DNA of 64,000 nt from Salvator merianae (taxonomy: Eukaryota; Chordata; Lepidosauria; Squamata; Teiidae). The position numbers were made by a program, and so were the translations under genes. The notes beneath the pieces are model-generated. The model had not been told where the DNA came from. It saw only the letters and a list, made by a program, of their open reading frames with translations, and made no database searches. This document shows, in pieces, positions 11,118-21,850 of this stretch (the first letter of the stretch is position 1; each line of letters begins with the position of its first letter). The stretch is taken from contig QVOM02000034.1 in the NCBI GenBank assembly GCA_003586115.2, positions 13,920,401 through 13,984,400 of the forward strand. The letters are read 5' to 3'.

Positions 11118-11591
11118 GGCCCCATTCAGACAGAGCCTAAAACATGGGATTATCACAGGGCTTTGTTGGAATTGCCACATGTACTCATGGCAATCCCTAC
11201 ATAGCCCGAGAAAAAGAAGAGGAATCCCGCATTATTGCTGTTTGGGAGAAAACAATGCTCACTGTGGGTTTCCCCTAAATAGTGGAATGACTTACTTGTC
11301 TGGACACTTGCTTTTGATGTGGGCCTTGAAGATAATGATTCCTGCACATGTGTGGCGCTGAAACTGGACCAAAAATGACCACCATGCATGTGCAATTGCA
11401 CACTTATGGGTATTTCGCATCATCAAAATACCCGGAAGTAGAGGTCTTGTCATTTTAGAAGCAAACGTCTGGACATGTAAGTGCTCACGCTTGCCCCATG
11501 ATGTTGCCTTGTCATTTGGCAGGGATGGTAAGAAGCAATTGCAGGTTCCAAACAAGATCCCACATTTTCCTCTCACTGTCTGGAGGTAGCC
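11118..11591 (+). mobile_element. Non-autonomous DNA element, family E copy 1
   Basis: The left end GGCCCCATTCAGACAG..AAACATGGGAT and the reverse complement of the right end, GGCTACCTCCAGACAG..AAATGTGGGAT, form long imperfect terminal repeats. The subterminal part includes a GGGATT..CAATCCC..ACATAGCC palindromic block. The centre has the family-typical pair 'GGGTATTT...AAATACCCGGAAGT' near 11408-11442. Related copies lie near 20058, 23578, 29050 and 56210. No transposase is present. Confidence 0.75.
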
Positions 11592-11609
11592 TGAATCAGC
11601 ACAGGACAC

Positions 11610-12071
11610 AAAAGATCTGCTGTGAAAGGGATGTATCCATACTGTGGGTTCCAACAAGATGTATATCAGCTTTCACCAGTGGCATATTAAGTGGGGGAGG
11701 GGGTCCGCCCCAGGCGGCACGTTGTCCTGGGCGGCAGATCCAGCCAGGGCCTTCTTTGCCCGCCTAGCGTGCAAAGTTTCTTTGGACCACAGGTGAGAAG
11801 GAGAGCGCGCTGCAGTGTCCGGCTGGCCGGCAGTCATCAGGGTGGCGGCGGGGGTAGGAGGCTGCAGGGCAGGGTGCCTGCGCTTGCACTCCTCTGCCAC
11901 CACGTGGCCCTGGATGGCAAAAATTTTAGCTACGCCTCTGACTTTTGCCGTCTTTGAATACATATTTTGTTGCAGCAAAAGATCTGTTCTGAAAGGGATG
12001 TGTCCTTTGCTCTGGGTTTCAGCAGGATTTATATCAGCTTTTGCCAAGCATGAATACAAGTTTTGTTGGGC
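11610..12071 (+). repeat. Tandem duplication of a ~95-bp unit, first unit split by a hAT-like element
   Basis: Unit 1 is 11610-11676 plus 11941-11976; unit 2 is 11977-12071. Both begin AAAAGATCTG(C/T)..GAAAGGGATGT and continue through TATATCAGCTTT to TGAATACA..TTTTGTTG. Unit 1 is interrupted by the family I element at 11677-11940. Unit 2 is uninterrupted at the corresponding point, so it serves as an empty site. Confidence 0.85.
11677..11940. mobile_element. GC-rich hAT-like MITE, family I copy 2
   Basis: The ends CAGTGGCATATTAAG and, in reverse complement, CAGAGGCGTAGCTAAAA match those of the copy at 10546-10820, and the interior is similarly GC-rich. The flanking octamers GCTTTCAC (11669-11676) and ACTTTTGC (11941-11948) match at 5 of 8, with all differences transitions. 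The empty paralogous site reads GCTTTTGC (12037-12044), one or more transitions from each, supporting a decayed 8-bp duplication. Confidence 0.88.
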
Positions 12072-12434
12072 ACTTTTTCTGCACTAAGCACAGTTTCTGG
12101 GATTCCCATATACAATATATACTAGAAAGCATGCTGATTCATGTTGGTCACACAATCCCCATCGCATTAGTTCTAATGTATGTCATAAAACTATCTCCAG
12201 GAAGCATAGTTATGCTTGAGATTACCAGCTGCAGAAAACAAGAGACACAGGAAATAATCTGGAATTATGCTAATCCCTTTTGTTGTGGCCCATCTTGTCT
12301 ACTCCTGTCAGTGCAGCTTTCTCTGAACAGAGACCAGACCAGTGCTGATCACTGGAGAATTAGCCAATTTCCCACAATGGTAACATGACATAGTTTATGA
12401 CCTTGAAGAGTTTCATTTGCTAGAGATCACCAGC
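12072..12434. other. Unassigned sequence
   Basis: Nothing recognised apart from short open frames without domains. Confidence 0.4.
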
Positions 12435-12529
12435 ATATCTCTGTGACCTGCAAAAACAGTTTACAACTGTAGATACCAGGCTGCCTGTTATCTTCAGTTG
12501 TAAACTGTTTTTGCAGGTCACAGGGATAT
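12435..12529. repeat. Long near-perfect inverted repeat (41-bp arms, 13-nt loop)
   Basis: Arms 12435-12475 and 12489-12529 are reverse complements at 39 of 41 positions, separated by 13 bases. Transcribed from either strand it would form a very stable hairpin. No transposon ends or target duplication surround it, and no second copy was found in the window. Possible origins are a local inverted duplication, a MITE remnant or a small-RNA precursor; sequence alone does not decide. Confidence 0.95.
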
Positions 12530-13555
12530 TTAGGCACCTGTTGATAAGGGACAAGAACTCTACATTTGAGAGGAAGCATTTCCTAAGAAGTGTGAGCATA
12601 GCCAGAGGTTGCAATACTAACTTCATCTGCCTGGAAATAAGGACACGCACAATGATTAGAGCTGCCTTGGGGAAAGGCTATGGTAGGATCTTCCCAGTGT
12701 CTTTATGGCCCTTTGAAAGTTCTGTGAAGGTGCAGCGTCTGGCTTGTAGCAATTCTGCCAACGATTCCTCATCATATTCTCCAAATAATTTTGTAATACA
12801 CTCAAAAATGAATTGTTATGGGAATTTTAAAGAAAGAAAAACGTTTTCCACCATGCAGGCTAAACTTTTTGGGAAGGTCCCAAACACACATAACTGTGAA
12901 CAACCTATGCAATGAGAAGTTGGATCAAACTAGTGCTGAGTGCTATCTGTGTGGCAAAGGCAGATGGACCATGTCATAAGGCCACAACTAGCTGGCTTAT
13001 TCATCATTATAGTGTAGAAGCTACTGCTTTATTCCTTTTTAATCTATTACAATATAGACTTTTAACCAAGTCATGCGAAAACCCAATTAAGAATGTCTTC
13101 ATATTTTATTACAGTGCATTAAATATTAAAGGATCATAATTTACATCTAGTCAGCAGATATAATTCTCTTTATTATTTTTTTTTAAAAAAGTGAAATCCT
13201 AATTTGATTTTTAAAGCCCAGGAGAATATATATTTGCATAATATCCAATTATTTAGCTGCTAGATCATGCTTTTATGCCAGCAGTAGGATACTTGTTGGG
13301 GAGTCAAAAGGTGCCAAGGCAGTTTAACATACTCCCTCATAATCTACTAAAGCAGATGGTTATAGCTGAAGTATTATTTTTTTGTACCGAGCTAATAGAA
13401 GAACTAGTACCTGGTAGACAGTTAAAATAGTTTGTGCTTAAAGTAGCCAAGGGACATGCAACTCATCAGAAAGACATGAAAATGCCTTTCCGCAATAAGA
13501 TTTCCCACCTATGTAAAAACAAAACTATGAGAAATGCACAGCACAATTCCAGATG
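12530..13555. other. Unassigned sequence
   Basis: A 134-codon plus-strand frame (12511-12915) begins inside the inverted repeat and has no recognisable domain. The rest is AT-rich with no assigned repeat. Confidence 0.4.

Positions 13556-13606
<51 letters not shown>
13556..13606 (+). repeat. (TCTA)n microsatellite
   Basis: About twelve uninterrupted four-base units, followed shortly by an inverted GATAGATAG at 13617-13624. Confidence 0.97.
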
Positions 13607-13624
13607 ATCTATTGCAGATAGATA

Positions 13625-14346
13625 GCCCATGGAATATACATCTATGAGGGGAGTGAAGAAATGGCTAAGTTCCAGGTCATTGGCTCCTTCTGATCTCCTT
13701 TTACCATCTTTTGATCTGTTGCAGATCCTAACACCATGCAGGAAACTCAAACACTTCCAGTCAAAGCTTTGCTCTTTGATTATCTCCCTTTATCCACAGG
13801 ATTTTCAAATAACTAAGGGTGTTTCCAGACTGTAGGAGGAAACTGTGAGATCTTCTTTAGATCATACAATTGCATCTCACTGCCCCTACCCGATGGCAGC
13901 AGGCAATTCTGGGATAATCACAGGCTCTTACCTTGTCTGACATTTTAAGTTTTGTTTCTTTTGTAAAAAAAAAGCTGAATGTTAGCAAGTGCCTGTCCAT
14001 TTTCCTTTGGTTTTTTCTGTGCTTGCTAGCATCTGGGTATTTTTGAAGAGCCGACAGATGGAGGTAAGCCATCATTGTTACAGAAAGCCCAGCATTTTTG
14101 CTGGGTTTTCCATAATAGTGATGTATCAGATTTTCAATCAACCAACTCGTGACTATATTGAGATTGTTAGGTGTAGCGATCCCAAGAGAGTTCTTGGAAA
14201 ACCACAGGTTTTTATCCATATCTGGAGACACTCTAATGAATCAGAGAGTAGTAGCTGGCTTTGGATTGTTTGAAATGCATAGCACTGTAGCAAATCACTC
14301 TTTGATTTGAACACTCACGTAACTGCCATTAGTTCTCTGCCAGAAC
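13625..14346. other. Unassigned sequence
   Basis: Includes a 124-codon minus-strand frame (13857-14231) and an overlapping plus-strand frame, neither with a recognisable domain. The sequence around 13970-14110 has local inverted complementarity (…GTTAGCAAGTGC… against …GCTTGCTAGC…), which may mark an unassigned MITE. Confidence 0.35.
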
Positions 14347-14611
14347 CAGGATATGCATGAACTGGAATTTGGTAGTCTGGTTCAAACTGAACCAATTACC
14401 CTTGGTTTGGGTACAATTTGAACAATTTTTTGAACACCGTAGTGTGCATACAAACTAAGTGAATCATAAGAAACCACCCTTCGTTCATTATTGCTCATTT
14501 GGTTAATTAAAACAACCCTTGGTTCAGGTTTGATTTGAACCAGGTTTTTCAAAACAATGGGATGGTTTGCTGTGAACCGTGAACTGACTAAATTAGTTCA
14601 ACATATCTCTA
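14347..14611. mobile_element. hAT-like MITE, family F copy 2
   Basis: The ends CAGGATATGCATGAAC and, in reverse complement, TAGAGATATGTTGAAC match family F. The interior has repeated GGTTCAAA/TTTGAACC motifs. Flanking octamers GCCAGAAC and GGGAGGAC agree at 5 of 8, compatible with an aged target duplication. Confidence 0.72.
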
Positions 14612-15324
14612 GGGAGGACACAAAACGTTCACATAAGAAAACAAAAGTACTGAATACAGTAACACACTGGACATACATGCACAGGAACAAATCCTTCCTC
14701 ATCTTGAAAGTCTGATGAAGACTATCATAAGCCTATGAAAACAGGTGATTATAGTGATATTTATTGATCTCCTTTCTTTAAGGAACCCAGGGCATTCAGA
14801 CTGGGAACATAAAACAGCTTTCCAAAACAGAATTCTACTCTATTAAATAGTTGATTAAGAAAACCCTGAAGCACAATGCCATAAGCTGAACGCAGGCAGG
14901 TAGGGCAGTCCAGATATTAATTTCTACACCATTATGTAGAAAGGACAGGGGTCTTCACCTGAGATCTGAAAGAGATTAGCATCCCTGGGCAGACAGTTGC
15001 ACAGTCAAGGAGGATGCCCGATCCCTTCCTACTATCCTTTTATCTTCAAAAGCACAATAAAGAACAGAGATTATTGGCACTAAGGCAGATAGAATTCACC
15101 ATGGAGTGTATTTCTATCAAGTAGGCACTATATATTATCACTGCTTAGGGAGCCATCTCTTCGAATAGGACATGGAGATCATCCAACCTGATGCATGCAG
15201 CTCCATATTATGAAGCAGAATCGTATAAAAATCTCTTTCCTTTACCATCATAGAAGAATCAGGCTGCAATCACATATATCTCCAGTAAGGCATGATTGGT
15301 TTTTCAATCTTGGATTGAGACATA
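14612..15324. other. Unassigned sequence
   Basis: Ordinary sequence with no supported gene or repeat. Confidence 0.4.
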
Positions 15325-15422
15325 GGCTGATTCTGCACTGGCCGGTATAGACTACACCAGAATGCGGAAAAGAGGTTCATAGTACATTTGCTGGTCTGGG
15401 TATACTGCACAGTGCAGAACCA
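15325..15422. mobile_element. Short palindromic MITE, family H copy 1
   Basis: The left arm GGCTGATTCTGCACTGGC..GTATA and right arm TATACTGCACAGTGCAGAACC are imperfect inverted repeats around a ~50-bp centre containing TTGCTGGTCTGG. The same motif and layout recur at 41983-42117. Its TTCTGCACT ends also resemble those at 23098 and 52994. Confidence 0.6.
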
Positions 15423-16256
15423 CCATTGTTTCCTACTGAAGATTTTGAAAATGGCTTCTGAAAATAAAAAGTTATATTATTATGTATTTATTGTATAGTA
15501 CAACAGATGTAATGAATGAACAAATTATTTTATTGATTAGATCTCTGATCATATCAATATAACAAATGTTATGATTGGAGTTTTGTTCCATTATTAATTT
15601 TAACCCCAATCAAGGATTTTGCAATCATCAAGGTATCTTCAAAAAATATGACTTGTTATAAGCATTACTACTTTGCATAGCTATAGAATTGTTATTTTAC
15701 CTACACTAATGGTCTCCAAATATTTCTAGAAATTCTTTGGTGTGAACCTTATGTTCCAATAAGCACTGGAATTGCTGTTGTCTTTTTCTTCCAGAGGTGT
15801 TGGATTTCAGTTTGTACATCTCAGTGTTTTGTGACCTCCTCCATCTTTTCTTATTAAGTCTTCTCTAATAGCCCAATGCATTATTGTAATATTCCTTTAT
15901 TATAAATACAGCAATGTTGTTGTCATCATTATCATAATCAAATAAGTGTTATTAAAGCCTTGAGATTTTCAGATACAGAGTCAGATAAAAGTGGTTCAGA
16001 CACCCAAGCAAAATATTCATAGTATGTTTTCATGCCTCTTGTTGATATTTTGCCACTGCATCAAGGTTAACTGCTAGAGAAAATTAAAAAGTGGTTTATT
16101 TTACAAGCATTATAATGAATAACGCATGTGAAAAATCTTGTTGGACTTATTAAACAGCAGTAAAAATAGTTGGATTACTGGAGTGCAATCATCTTCTTGT
16201 TGCTATTGTTTCAGACATCCTAAGCCTGGTAAGATTGTGGCTGTTATTATGAGATA
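15423..16256. other. Unassigned AT-rich sequence
   Basis: Very AT-rich with no repeat ends, coding similarity or RNA signal recognised. Confidence 0.4.
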
Positions 16257-16716
16257 TAGGGCCTGTTTGCACTTATCTTTTAGTGAGTGTCTGCATGCTC
16301 ACTAGAGAAGCACTTCTGCATTTCATGAGAACTGTAGCAATTGGGAGCAGCTACAACTGTTCCTGATCACTATTAGCTGTGAAGCACAAAATTGTGTTCC
16401 ACAAGTCTACCAGGAGCAGCTGGTCTGCTCCTGGTATGCAGTGTTCATACCTACTGCCTGGTGTGAATGTTGCAGGCTGGGAAGCAGTGTGATGTGAGAC
16501 AGCTACAGCTGTGCAGTCATGTGCTGCATCCCCAGTTGCCATGGCAGTGGTCAGGCTTTCCCCCAGAGATTGTCATGGCGGGGTAGCCAGCATTTACACT
16601 GTGTGTTTCCAAGTTCTCCAGCCCTCACAGAGGGGATAGCCACTACACTGCCGGGACTGATCCATCTCGGAATGTTCAGATTTGAACATTCCAAAGTGGA
16701 AAGTGCAAACAGGCCC
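16257..16716 (+). mobile_element. Non-autonomous DNA element, family A copy 2
   Basis: It has the best-preserved terminal repeats of the family: GGGCCTGTTTGCACTT at the left and its exact reverse complement at the right. Interior blocks (CAATTGGGAGCAGCT, GGAGCAGCTGG..CTGCTCCTGGTATGCAG, GTCATGTGCTGCATCCCCAG, GCCATGGCAGTGGTCAGG) match the copies at 2745 and 44215. A hairpin GGAATGTTCAgatTTGAACATTCC sits near the right end. Confidence 0.85.
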
Positions 16717-17718
16717 ATGAACTGTTAGCAGGTTCTAGTTCATGAGATTCAGAAGCAGTCTCATGCCAGGATATGCCCGTAAATCCTGAAATAGTATGAG
16801 ATGTTAAAAGTATAGTGTTCTGACCAGAAAATTGTGGATCCCTGTCCCAGAAAGACTCCATGTTGGAAGAAGACAAACCCCATTTTAAACTTCAAGCTTG
16901 ATGTTTGTCTGTCCTCTTCTGCTCACAAGGAAGTGATCTGCATCAGAAAAACGTTCAATGCTTAAAATGTCCTGTTTACCAGAGCTGAATGAAAATCCCT
17001 GTAGAACTGACCAGAACTGGTACACTTTAATCAGAATCCGAAAAGGTATTGTGGTTATCATTGTGCAACTTTGACCAGCTGCATTTTTTGGAAAAATCCA
17101 AGTGTTGCAAATAGAGGTGCATACCTCAGGAATGTTGACTAACCTTGATCTGTTTTAAAATAGAACGAATGTCCCAGTACTCGATTAGCTTTGTATATGT
17201 GTACTACTCTATTCTTTTTATTAATGTAAACCATCTAAAAGTCATTATCACAGCCCAGAGGTGTGACAAGCAATTGGCACATAAACATCTGCCTCTGCAC
17301 ATGTTACGAAACCTCTGCACAAGGTACACAGGTTTTACACCAAACAACAGTGTCATGCTGATTCCATTTCAAAGGTATTGCAGTCACATTTTGCTGCTCA
17401 GGAAATATTCCTTTGTTTCAGGTGACAGCTCCTATGTCCAGATTAGAAATAAAAAAACTCCAAAGAGTAAGATCCAGTACAGTTACCTGTCACTGGAATC
17501 ACTCTCTGTGCTGCCTAAAATCATTCCTTCATTCTACTGGCAACCACATTTAAATTTCCTGCTTGGCTTCCCCCCTTGAGACCTTCTCCTTCAGCTATTT
17601 TGGAAAAAAAATAATGATGAAAAGCCTTTAATGAAAATGCTGAGCTGAAGAAACCTTGAGGAATTTGAAAGAACTGGTAGAATCTCAACTGATATTTAAG
17701 GTGTGGAAAGTAGACGTA
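16717..17718. other. Unassigned sequence
   Basis: A 144-codon frame (17145-17579) was examined; it has no familiar domain, no convincing start context and ordinary base composition, so it is not called. Confidence 0.35.
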
Positions 17719-17848
17719 GACTGCATCCCCATTACACAGCAAAGGCACATTAAATGAGGCCACTTTCCATTACTTCCAGTGAGACCAGCTGCCCTGAGGG
17801 TTTAACTAAGATGCCTTTACTGTTTTGTGGAGATATAGCTGCAGTTAA
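17719..17848 (+). mobile_element. Palindromic MITE, family J copy 1
   Basis: The left arm 'ACTGCATCCCCATTACACAG' and right arm '..CTGTTTTGTGGAGATATAGC' are imperfect inverted repeats around a centre containing CAGCTGCCCTGAGGGT. The same arms and the centre in reverse complement occur at 24898-25009. Confidence 0.6.
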
Positions 17849-18389
17849 ACAAATGAAACCTGAATCCCAGGAGACATCCACTGAGGAGAAGGAGGGGTAT
17901 ACAAAGAAATCATAGTTTGCATCCATATGTATGGTGGCAGGTTCCCAATGAAACCTCAGGGTTGCAGCTACCAAATGTCCAGAACACCCACCACTATGAC
18001 AATGGCACTGGAGGGGTTGCATGCATCCTCTGCAGTGTCCTTCTTGAAGACTGGGATAAAGAAATCTGAGGGTGCCTACCAATCTCGGACACTCTTGCTT
18101 CTGCAGCGTAGGCACACAATGGTGCCAAGACTGACTAATGTGTCTGCCTGAAAGACTCATTTACAGGGCCTATTCTAGAGGGCTGGAGGCCCTTCCCATT
18201 TGGAGCTGACAATTCAGCTCCAAAGCTAAGTTGTCAGCTTTGAAGAGGGTGAGGGGTGAAATGTAAGATGCATGGATGCCACCTGTCCTGCCTCTGGGGT
18301 GGCATTGAGTGTGTTTGCTTTGAAGCATCCAATGCTGCAGTGGTGTGAAGACAGTTATAACGTTATCTTGTGGAGGATACCATCCTTTT
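17849..18389. other. Unassigned sequence
   Basis: A 136-codon minus-strand frame (17750-18160) has no recognised domain. Short local palindromes such as GGAGCTGACAATTCAGCTCC lie near 18200-18220. Confidence 0.35.
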
Positions 18390-18755
18390 GAAAGATGCTA
18401 TGCATCCCATTTTTCTTCTGATTGAGAAGACCTCGATAATCCTGACTTCCATGAATTGGTCTAGATGTTTTTTGAAACCATCTAAGCTGGTAGCCAATAC
18501 CACATCTTATGGTAGTAAATTCCAAAGTTCATGTGTTGTAGATAAAAAAAAAAGTTTCCCTTTGTTGGTCCTGATTCATCCAAGATTCAGTTTCAGTGCG
18601 TGACCTCTGGCTCTAGTATTCTGGGAAAGGGAGAAAAACTTATTCTTATCCACTATATCCACACCAGACATGATTTTATATACCTCTCTCATTTCCCCTC
18701 TGACTCATTTCCTTTCTAAACAACTAGACTTTGTCTCACAAAGACTGAAAAAAAT
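18390..18755 (-). mobile_element. L3/CR1-like LINE, C-terminal ORF2 remnant
   Basis: Read on the minus strand with frameshifts, the translation follows the C-terminal CR1/L3 pattern seen at 45170-45476. It has RGEMREVYKIMSGVDIVDKN, then NTRARGHALKL, then the F..FK.SW region ending in a phrase meaning 'small fixed start of the helix'. Stops and shifts make it a dead, old copy. The plus-strand open frame at 18370-18603 is its antisense shadow. Confidence 0.8.
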
Positions 18756-19207
18756 GTGTTTGTCAGAAGCATTGATAACCTTATGAGAATGGCTTTAAAC
18801 TAAACCATAATGGAAAGGGAAATAAAACCCACATGTCAAATGAGAACCAAAGTACTAGAAAATGTGCACAAAACATTTCTTCTTCTTCTAAAAAAAGTTT
18901 TCAATTCTCCTTCATCATCCATAGCTCTGTGGAATGCTAAGGTGCTTTCTGAGTCCCACAGCTGCTTCAAGGACACTTGTGCATGATCTAGCTGGTGGTT
19001 CTGTTCACTTCGGAATTCCAAAGTGAGATCAGAGGCCCAGCAGGAGCACTGTCCATATCAACCAGAAATTCTGTCAGAACATCCAGGAATTGCTTGGATT
19101 CCATATGTGCCTAAGGGCAGATCGTCTCAATGGGTCCCCCACTCAGGAGGTAGAGGGGAGCTGCCGTTGCAAGCCCAAACATTACTTGCTTGAGCCTTAC
19201 TAGAAGT
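18756..19207. other. Unassigned sequence
   Basis: It lies between two LINE remnants; the last ~60 bp may already be L2 but is too degraded to call. Confidence 0.4.
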
Positions 19208-19877
19208 TCAGTAGGAGCCAGTGGCCAAGAGCACCTACGTGCAGCTCCATCTGGTTTGCCAGCTTCGGGCCTTTCTGGACAAAGGTGATCCAGCCACAGT
19301 AATCCATGCTCTGGTAACTTCCAGATTGCACTATTGCAATGTGGTTTATGTGGGGCTGCCATGGAAGTTGCTTCAGAAGATGCAGCTAGTGCAGAATGCA
19401 GCAGCAAGACAGCTAATGGGTACAGCTGATCAGGTCAGTCTTCAAAGAGCTGCTGTGGTGTCAGTTCATTATAGAACCAAATTCAAAGTGTTAACTTTGA
19501 TCTATAAATCCCTAAATGATTTGGGTCCCAAATATTTAAAGGAACGACTTCTCCTATGTTGACTTACCTGAGCTTTAATATCTGCAAATGAGACCCTCAT
19601 GATTGTACCTTCAGTAACTAAAGAAATTGGTACTCAGGATAGGACCTTCTCTGTGATACCCCACAGACTATGGGATAGTCTCCTGCTTGAGGTGTGCCAT
19701 GTACCTTCACTATATATATATTTAGAAGACTGGTAAAGACATACTAATTTACCCTGGCCTTTGCATGTGGAAATAGCTTCTCCTTTCCACTTTCAGGCAC
19801 TGTTACTGTTTTTATTGTAGCCCACCCTGAGACCTTTAAGTCTGGACTAGGATAAAAATACAAATAATTGAATACAC
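19208..19877 (+). mobile_element. L2 LINE, C-terminal ORF2 and 3' tail
   Basis: The plus-strand translation gives the L2-clade signature in order: LRAFLDKGDPATVIHALVTS, RLHYCN, the GLP..LLQKMQLVQNAAARQL block, then FKVLTLIYKSLNDLGPKYLK. A stop follows at about 19560, while nucleotide similarity continues to the 3' end. That end, GCCCACCCTGAGACCTTTAA..GGATAAAAATACAAATAATTG, identifies the same tail at 9030 and 57785. Confidence 0.92.
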
Positions 19878-20057
19878 TAAACGTCTGGATTTCAGACAAT
19901 TCCTGAAATCAGAATCAGACCCTAACCCCAGATCCAGGTCGGATCCTTTTAAATTCAGATAGTTTTCTATACGAACAAAACTACTGAAATATGCACAGAT
20001 TTTATTTTTTTCAGATAAACTAGAAATTTGGCAAATCTGTAAAAGTGAATATTTTGT
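19878..20057. other. Unassigned spacer
   Basis: Short AT-rich spacer; nothing recognised. Confidence 0.4.
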
Positions 20058-20470
20058 TCTTCATTCAGGATGGCTTCAGATGCCAGCTGAAAATCTCATT
20101 AACAGGTGATATTCTGGAGATAACACTCATGGGAATGATAACTTATTGGCTAGATAGCATGGGGGCTAGTGCTGTTTTTGCAGGTTTTAATGGGATGTAC
20201 ATCTGGATATTTCACTGGTATAAAATACGTGGAAGTGCATGGCTGTGATCACCATGCATGCGTGGACATCTTTTTCGCCCCTCATTCACATCCAGGATCA
20301 TGGCTCCCTCCACACTGTAAGTTATAGTTCTATTTTGAGAAAGCCTGCCACCATGGTCAAATTTTCCTGAAATAGGAAGTAGCGAAATTTAGGGTGGATA
20401 TTGAATGACTATGGTGGGATTATCACAGTTATGTGTGGCAATCCTACCATAGCACAGACATAATGACACT
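20058..20470 (-). mobile_element. Non-autonomous DNA element, family E copy 2
   Basis: It starts near GGCTTCAGATGCCAGCT, also the start of the copy near 29060. It contains a degraded hairpin 'CATCTGGATATTTCAC..GTATAAAATACGTGGAAGTG' and 'CACCATGCATG', and ends in the GTGGGATTATCACAG..GTGTGGCAATCC block shared in reverse with 11118-11591. It abuts the next element directly, so its right boundary is approximate. Confidence 0.6.
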
Positions 20471-20991
20471 ATGGGCATGTTCGCACTTAGCGGGAGGAAC
20501 GTTCCAGGACACTCACAGGAATGTAGCATTTGCACCTGCAAAGAGCCACAGTTGACCCGAAATCTACCAAAGCACACCCGATACTTACCTAAAGCCTACC
20601 AGCTGTGGTCAACTAAATTGTACTCTCCAAGCTGACCTGCATGATCTGGTGTGGATCAGGAAAGGTGCATTCGCAACACATTCGGGTTTGAAATGGTGGT
20701 GGGGCGGGGCTGGCAGGGCCACACAGCACAGTCCAATATTTTGCACCCCAGTTTGGACCTTGGGATCTGGACCCTAGCTGCTGTTTCAGACACATGTCTG
20801 GACACAGTTTCTCTGGGTTCGAACACAGCTATCTAACTAGTGTATTCCCATTCTCACTGCTCCCCCTGCTGGTCAGCTCACAAACTGTTCCATTGCTAAT
20901 GAGTGTGAATACTCACCACCGTACCTGATCCTGGCTGGCTCGAACCCTGCTAATTAGAACGTTCTACTCTCGTAAGTGTAAAAACGCCCTA
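20471..20991 (+). mobile_element. Non-autonomous DNA element, family B copy 1
   Basis: The ends ATGGGCATGTTCGCACTT and, in reverse complement, TAGGGCGTTTTTACACTT are inverted repeats. The interior matches the copy at 56992-57476 in the same order: GGAACGTTCCAGGACACT, ACCAGCTGTGGTCAAC, CTCCAAGCTGAC, TTTGAAATGGTG, GCTAATTAGAACGTTCTACT. It has no transposase. Confidence 0.83.
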
Positions 20992-21679
20992 TATATCATC
21001 CATATGGGTGGGGCCTCAGATTTCAAAGTATCTGAAATACAAATGTATCATGAAAATTTCCTTTAGATGAAGTGTTTTATTTTAAGTACTTTGGTATCAC
21101 TTATCTTTCTTATTATCTTGGCTTTGTTTGTTTTCTTCCTTCTCTGCTTTCAAAAATGCAGCAGACTTCTTTTTTATTTGCAAAAAATAAAAGTCTCAGC
21201 ATCCAAGGCTATATATTTAAAGAGAGAGAGATGTGCACATGTATTGAGAAAATTTACAGCCCTAAAAACTAGCAGTAATTTCCTATTGAGCTAGTAGCTG
21301 CTACTTAAAATTATGATTGTGTTTAAATGCTTTGCTGAATTGGGAAATAACTTTGCATTGCATACTATATGAATGCTGGAGCTTTTCTTTTCTTTGTATG
21401 CGTGCTTTGAACTTCCTTAAATTTTGATTATAGATTTTACTACCTCATAAACATGACACATGCAACCAAAAAGCACTTTTCTGCAAGACTTGCTGGAAGA
21501 CAAGGAAGGAATGTTAGTGTTCAGGAACAAAGACTAACCATTGTGTGGATTGGGGTAGTGTCCCCTAAATACATAATTACATGGTTTGTAGTCTATTCCT
21601 CTCAGTACCTAGGGGCTTTGAATAAAAATAATTTAACTTTTGTATTGGTATCCCTGCCTGGATGAAGAATTACATGCAG
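20992..21679. other. Unassigned AT-rich sequence
   Basis: Small open frames near 21067-21294 include hydrophobic stretches produced by T-rich sequence; no domain was recognised. Confidence 0.4.
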
Positions 21680-21850
21680 AAATGGATGTTGTTTTTGTAT
21701 CTGGACCCAATGCTGATGAAACACACCTGCAGTTTTCTTAGCAGAGTTAAAGAAGTGCTTTGCTATTTCCTTCTTCTGGGGAGATGCCATGGATTGAACT
21801 TGTGACTTTCTGTATTCTAGCCACTTGCTCTGCTACTGAACTATAAGCAC
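21680..21850 (-). mobile_element. tRNA-derived SINE, minus strand
   Basis: On the minus strand it has pol III A-box-like TAGTTCAGTAG (about 21836-21846) and B-box-like AAGTTCAATCC (about 21790-21800), about 35 bp apart, then GGCATCTCCCCAGAAGAAGG. This is the layout of squamate tRNA-headed SINEs; related heads lie at 60608 and 62312. No cloverleaf folds well enough to call a functional tRNA. Confidence 0.6.

Noticed and set aside
17145..17579. 144-codon plus-strand frame considered as a host exon
   Set aside because: No recognisable domain, no splice-site pattern in support, ordinary composition.
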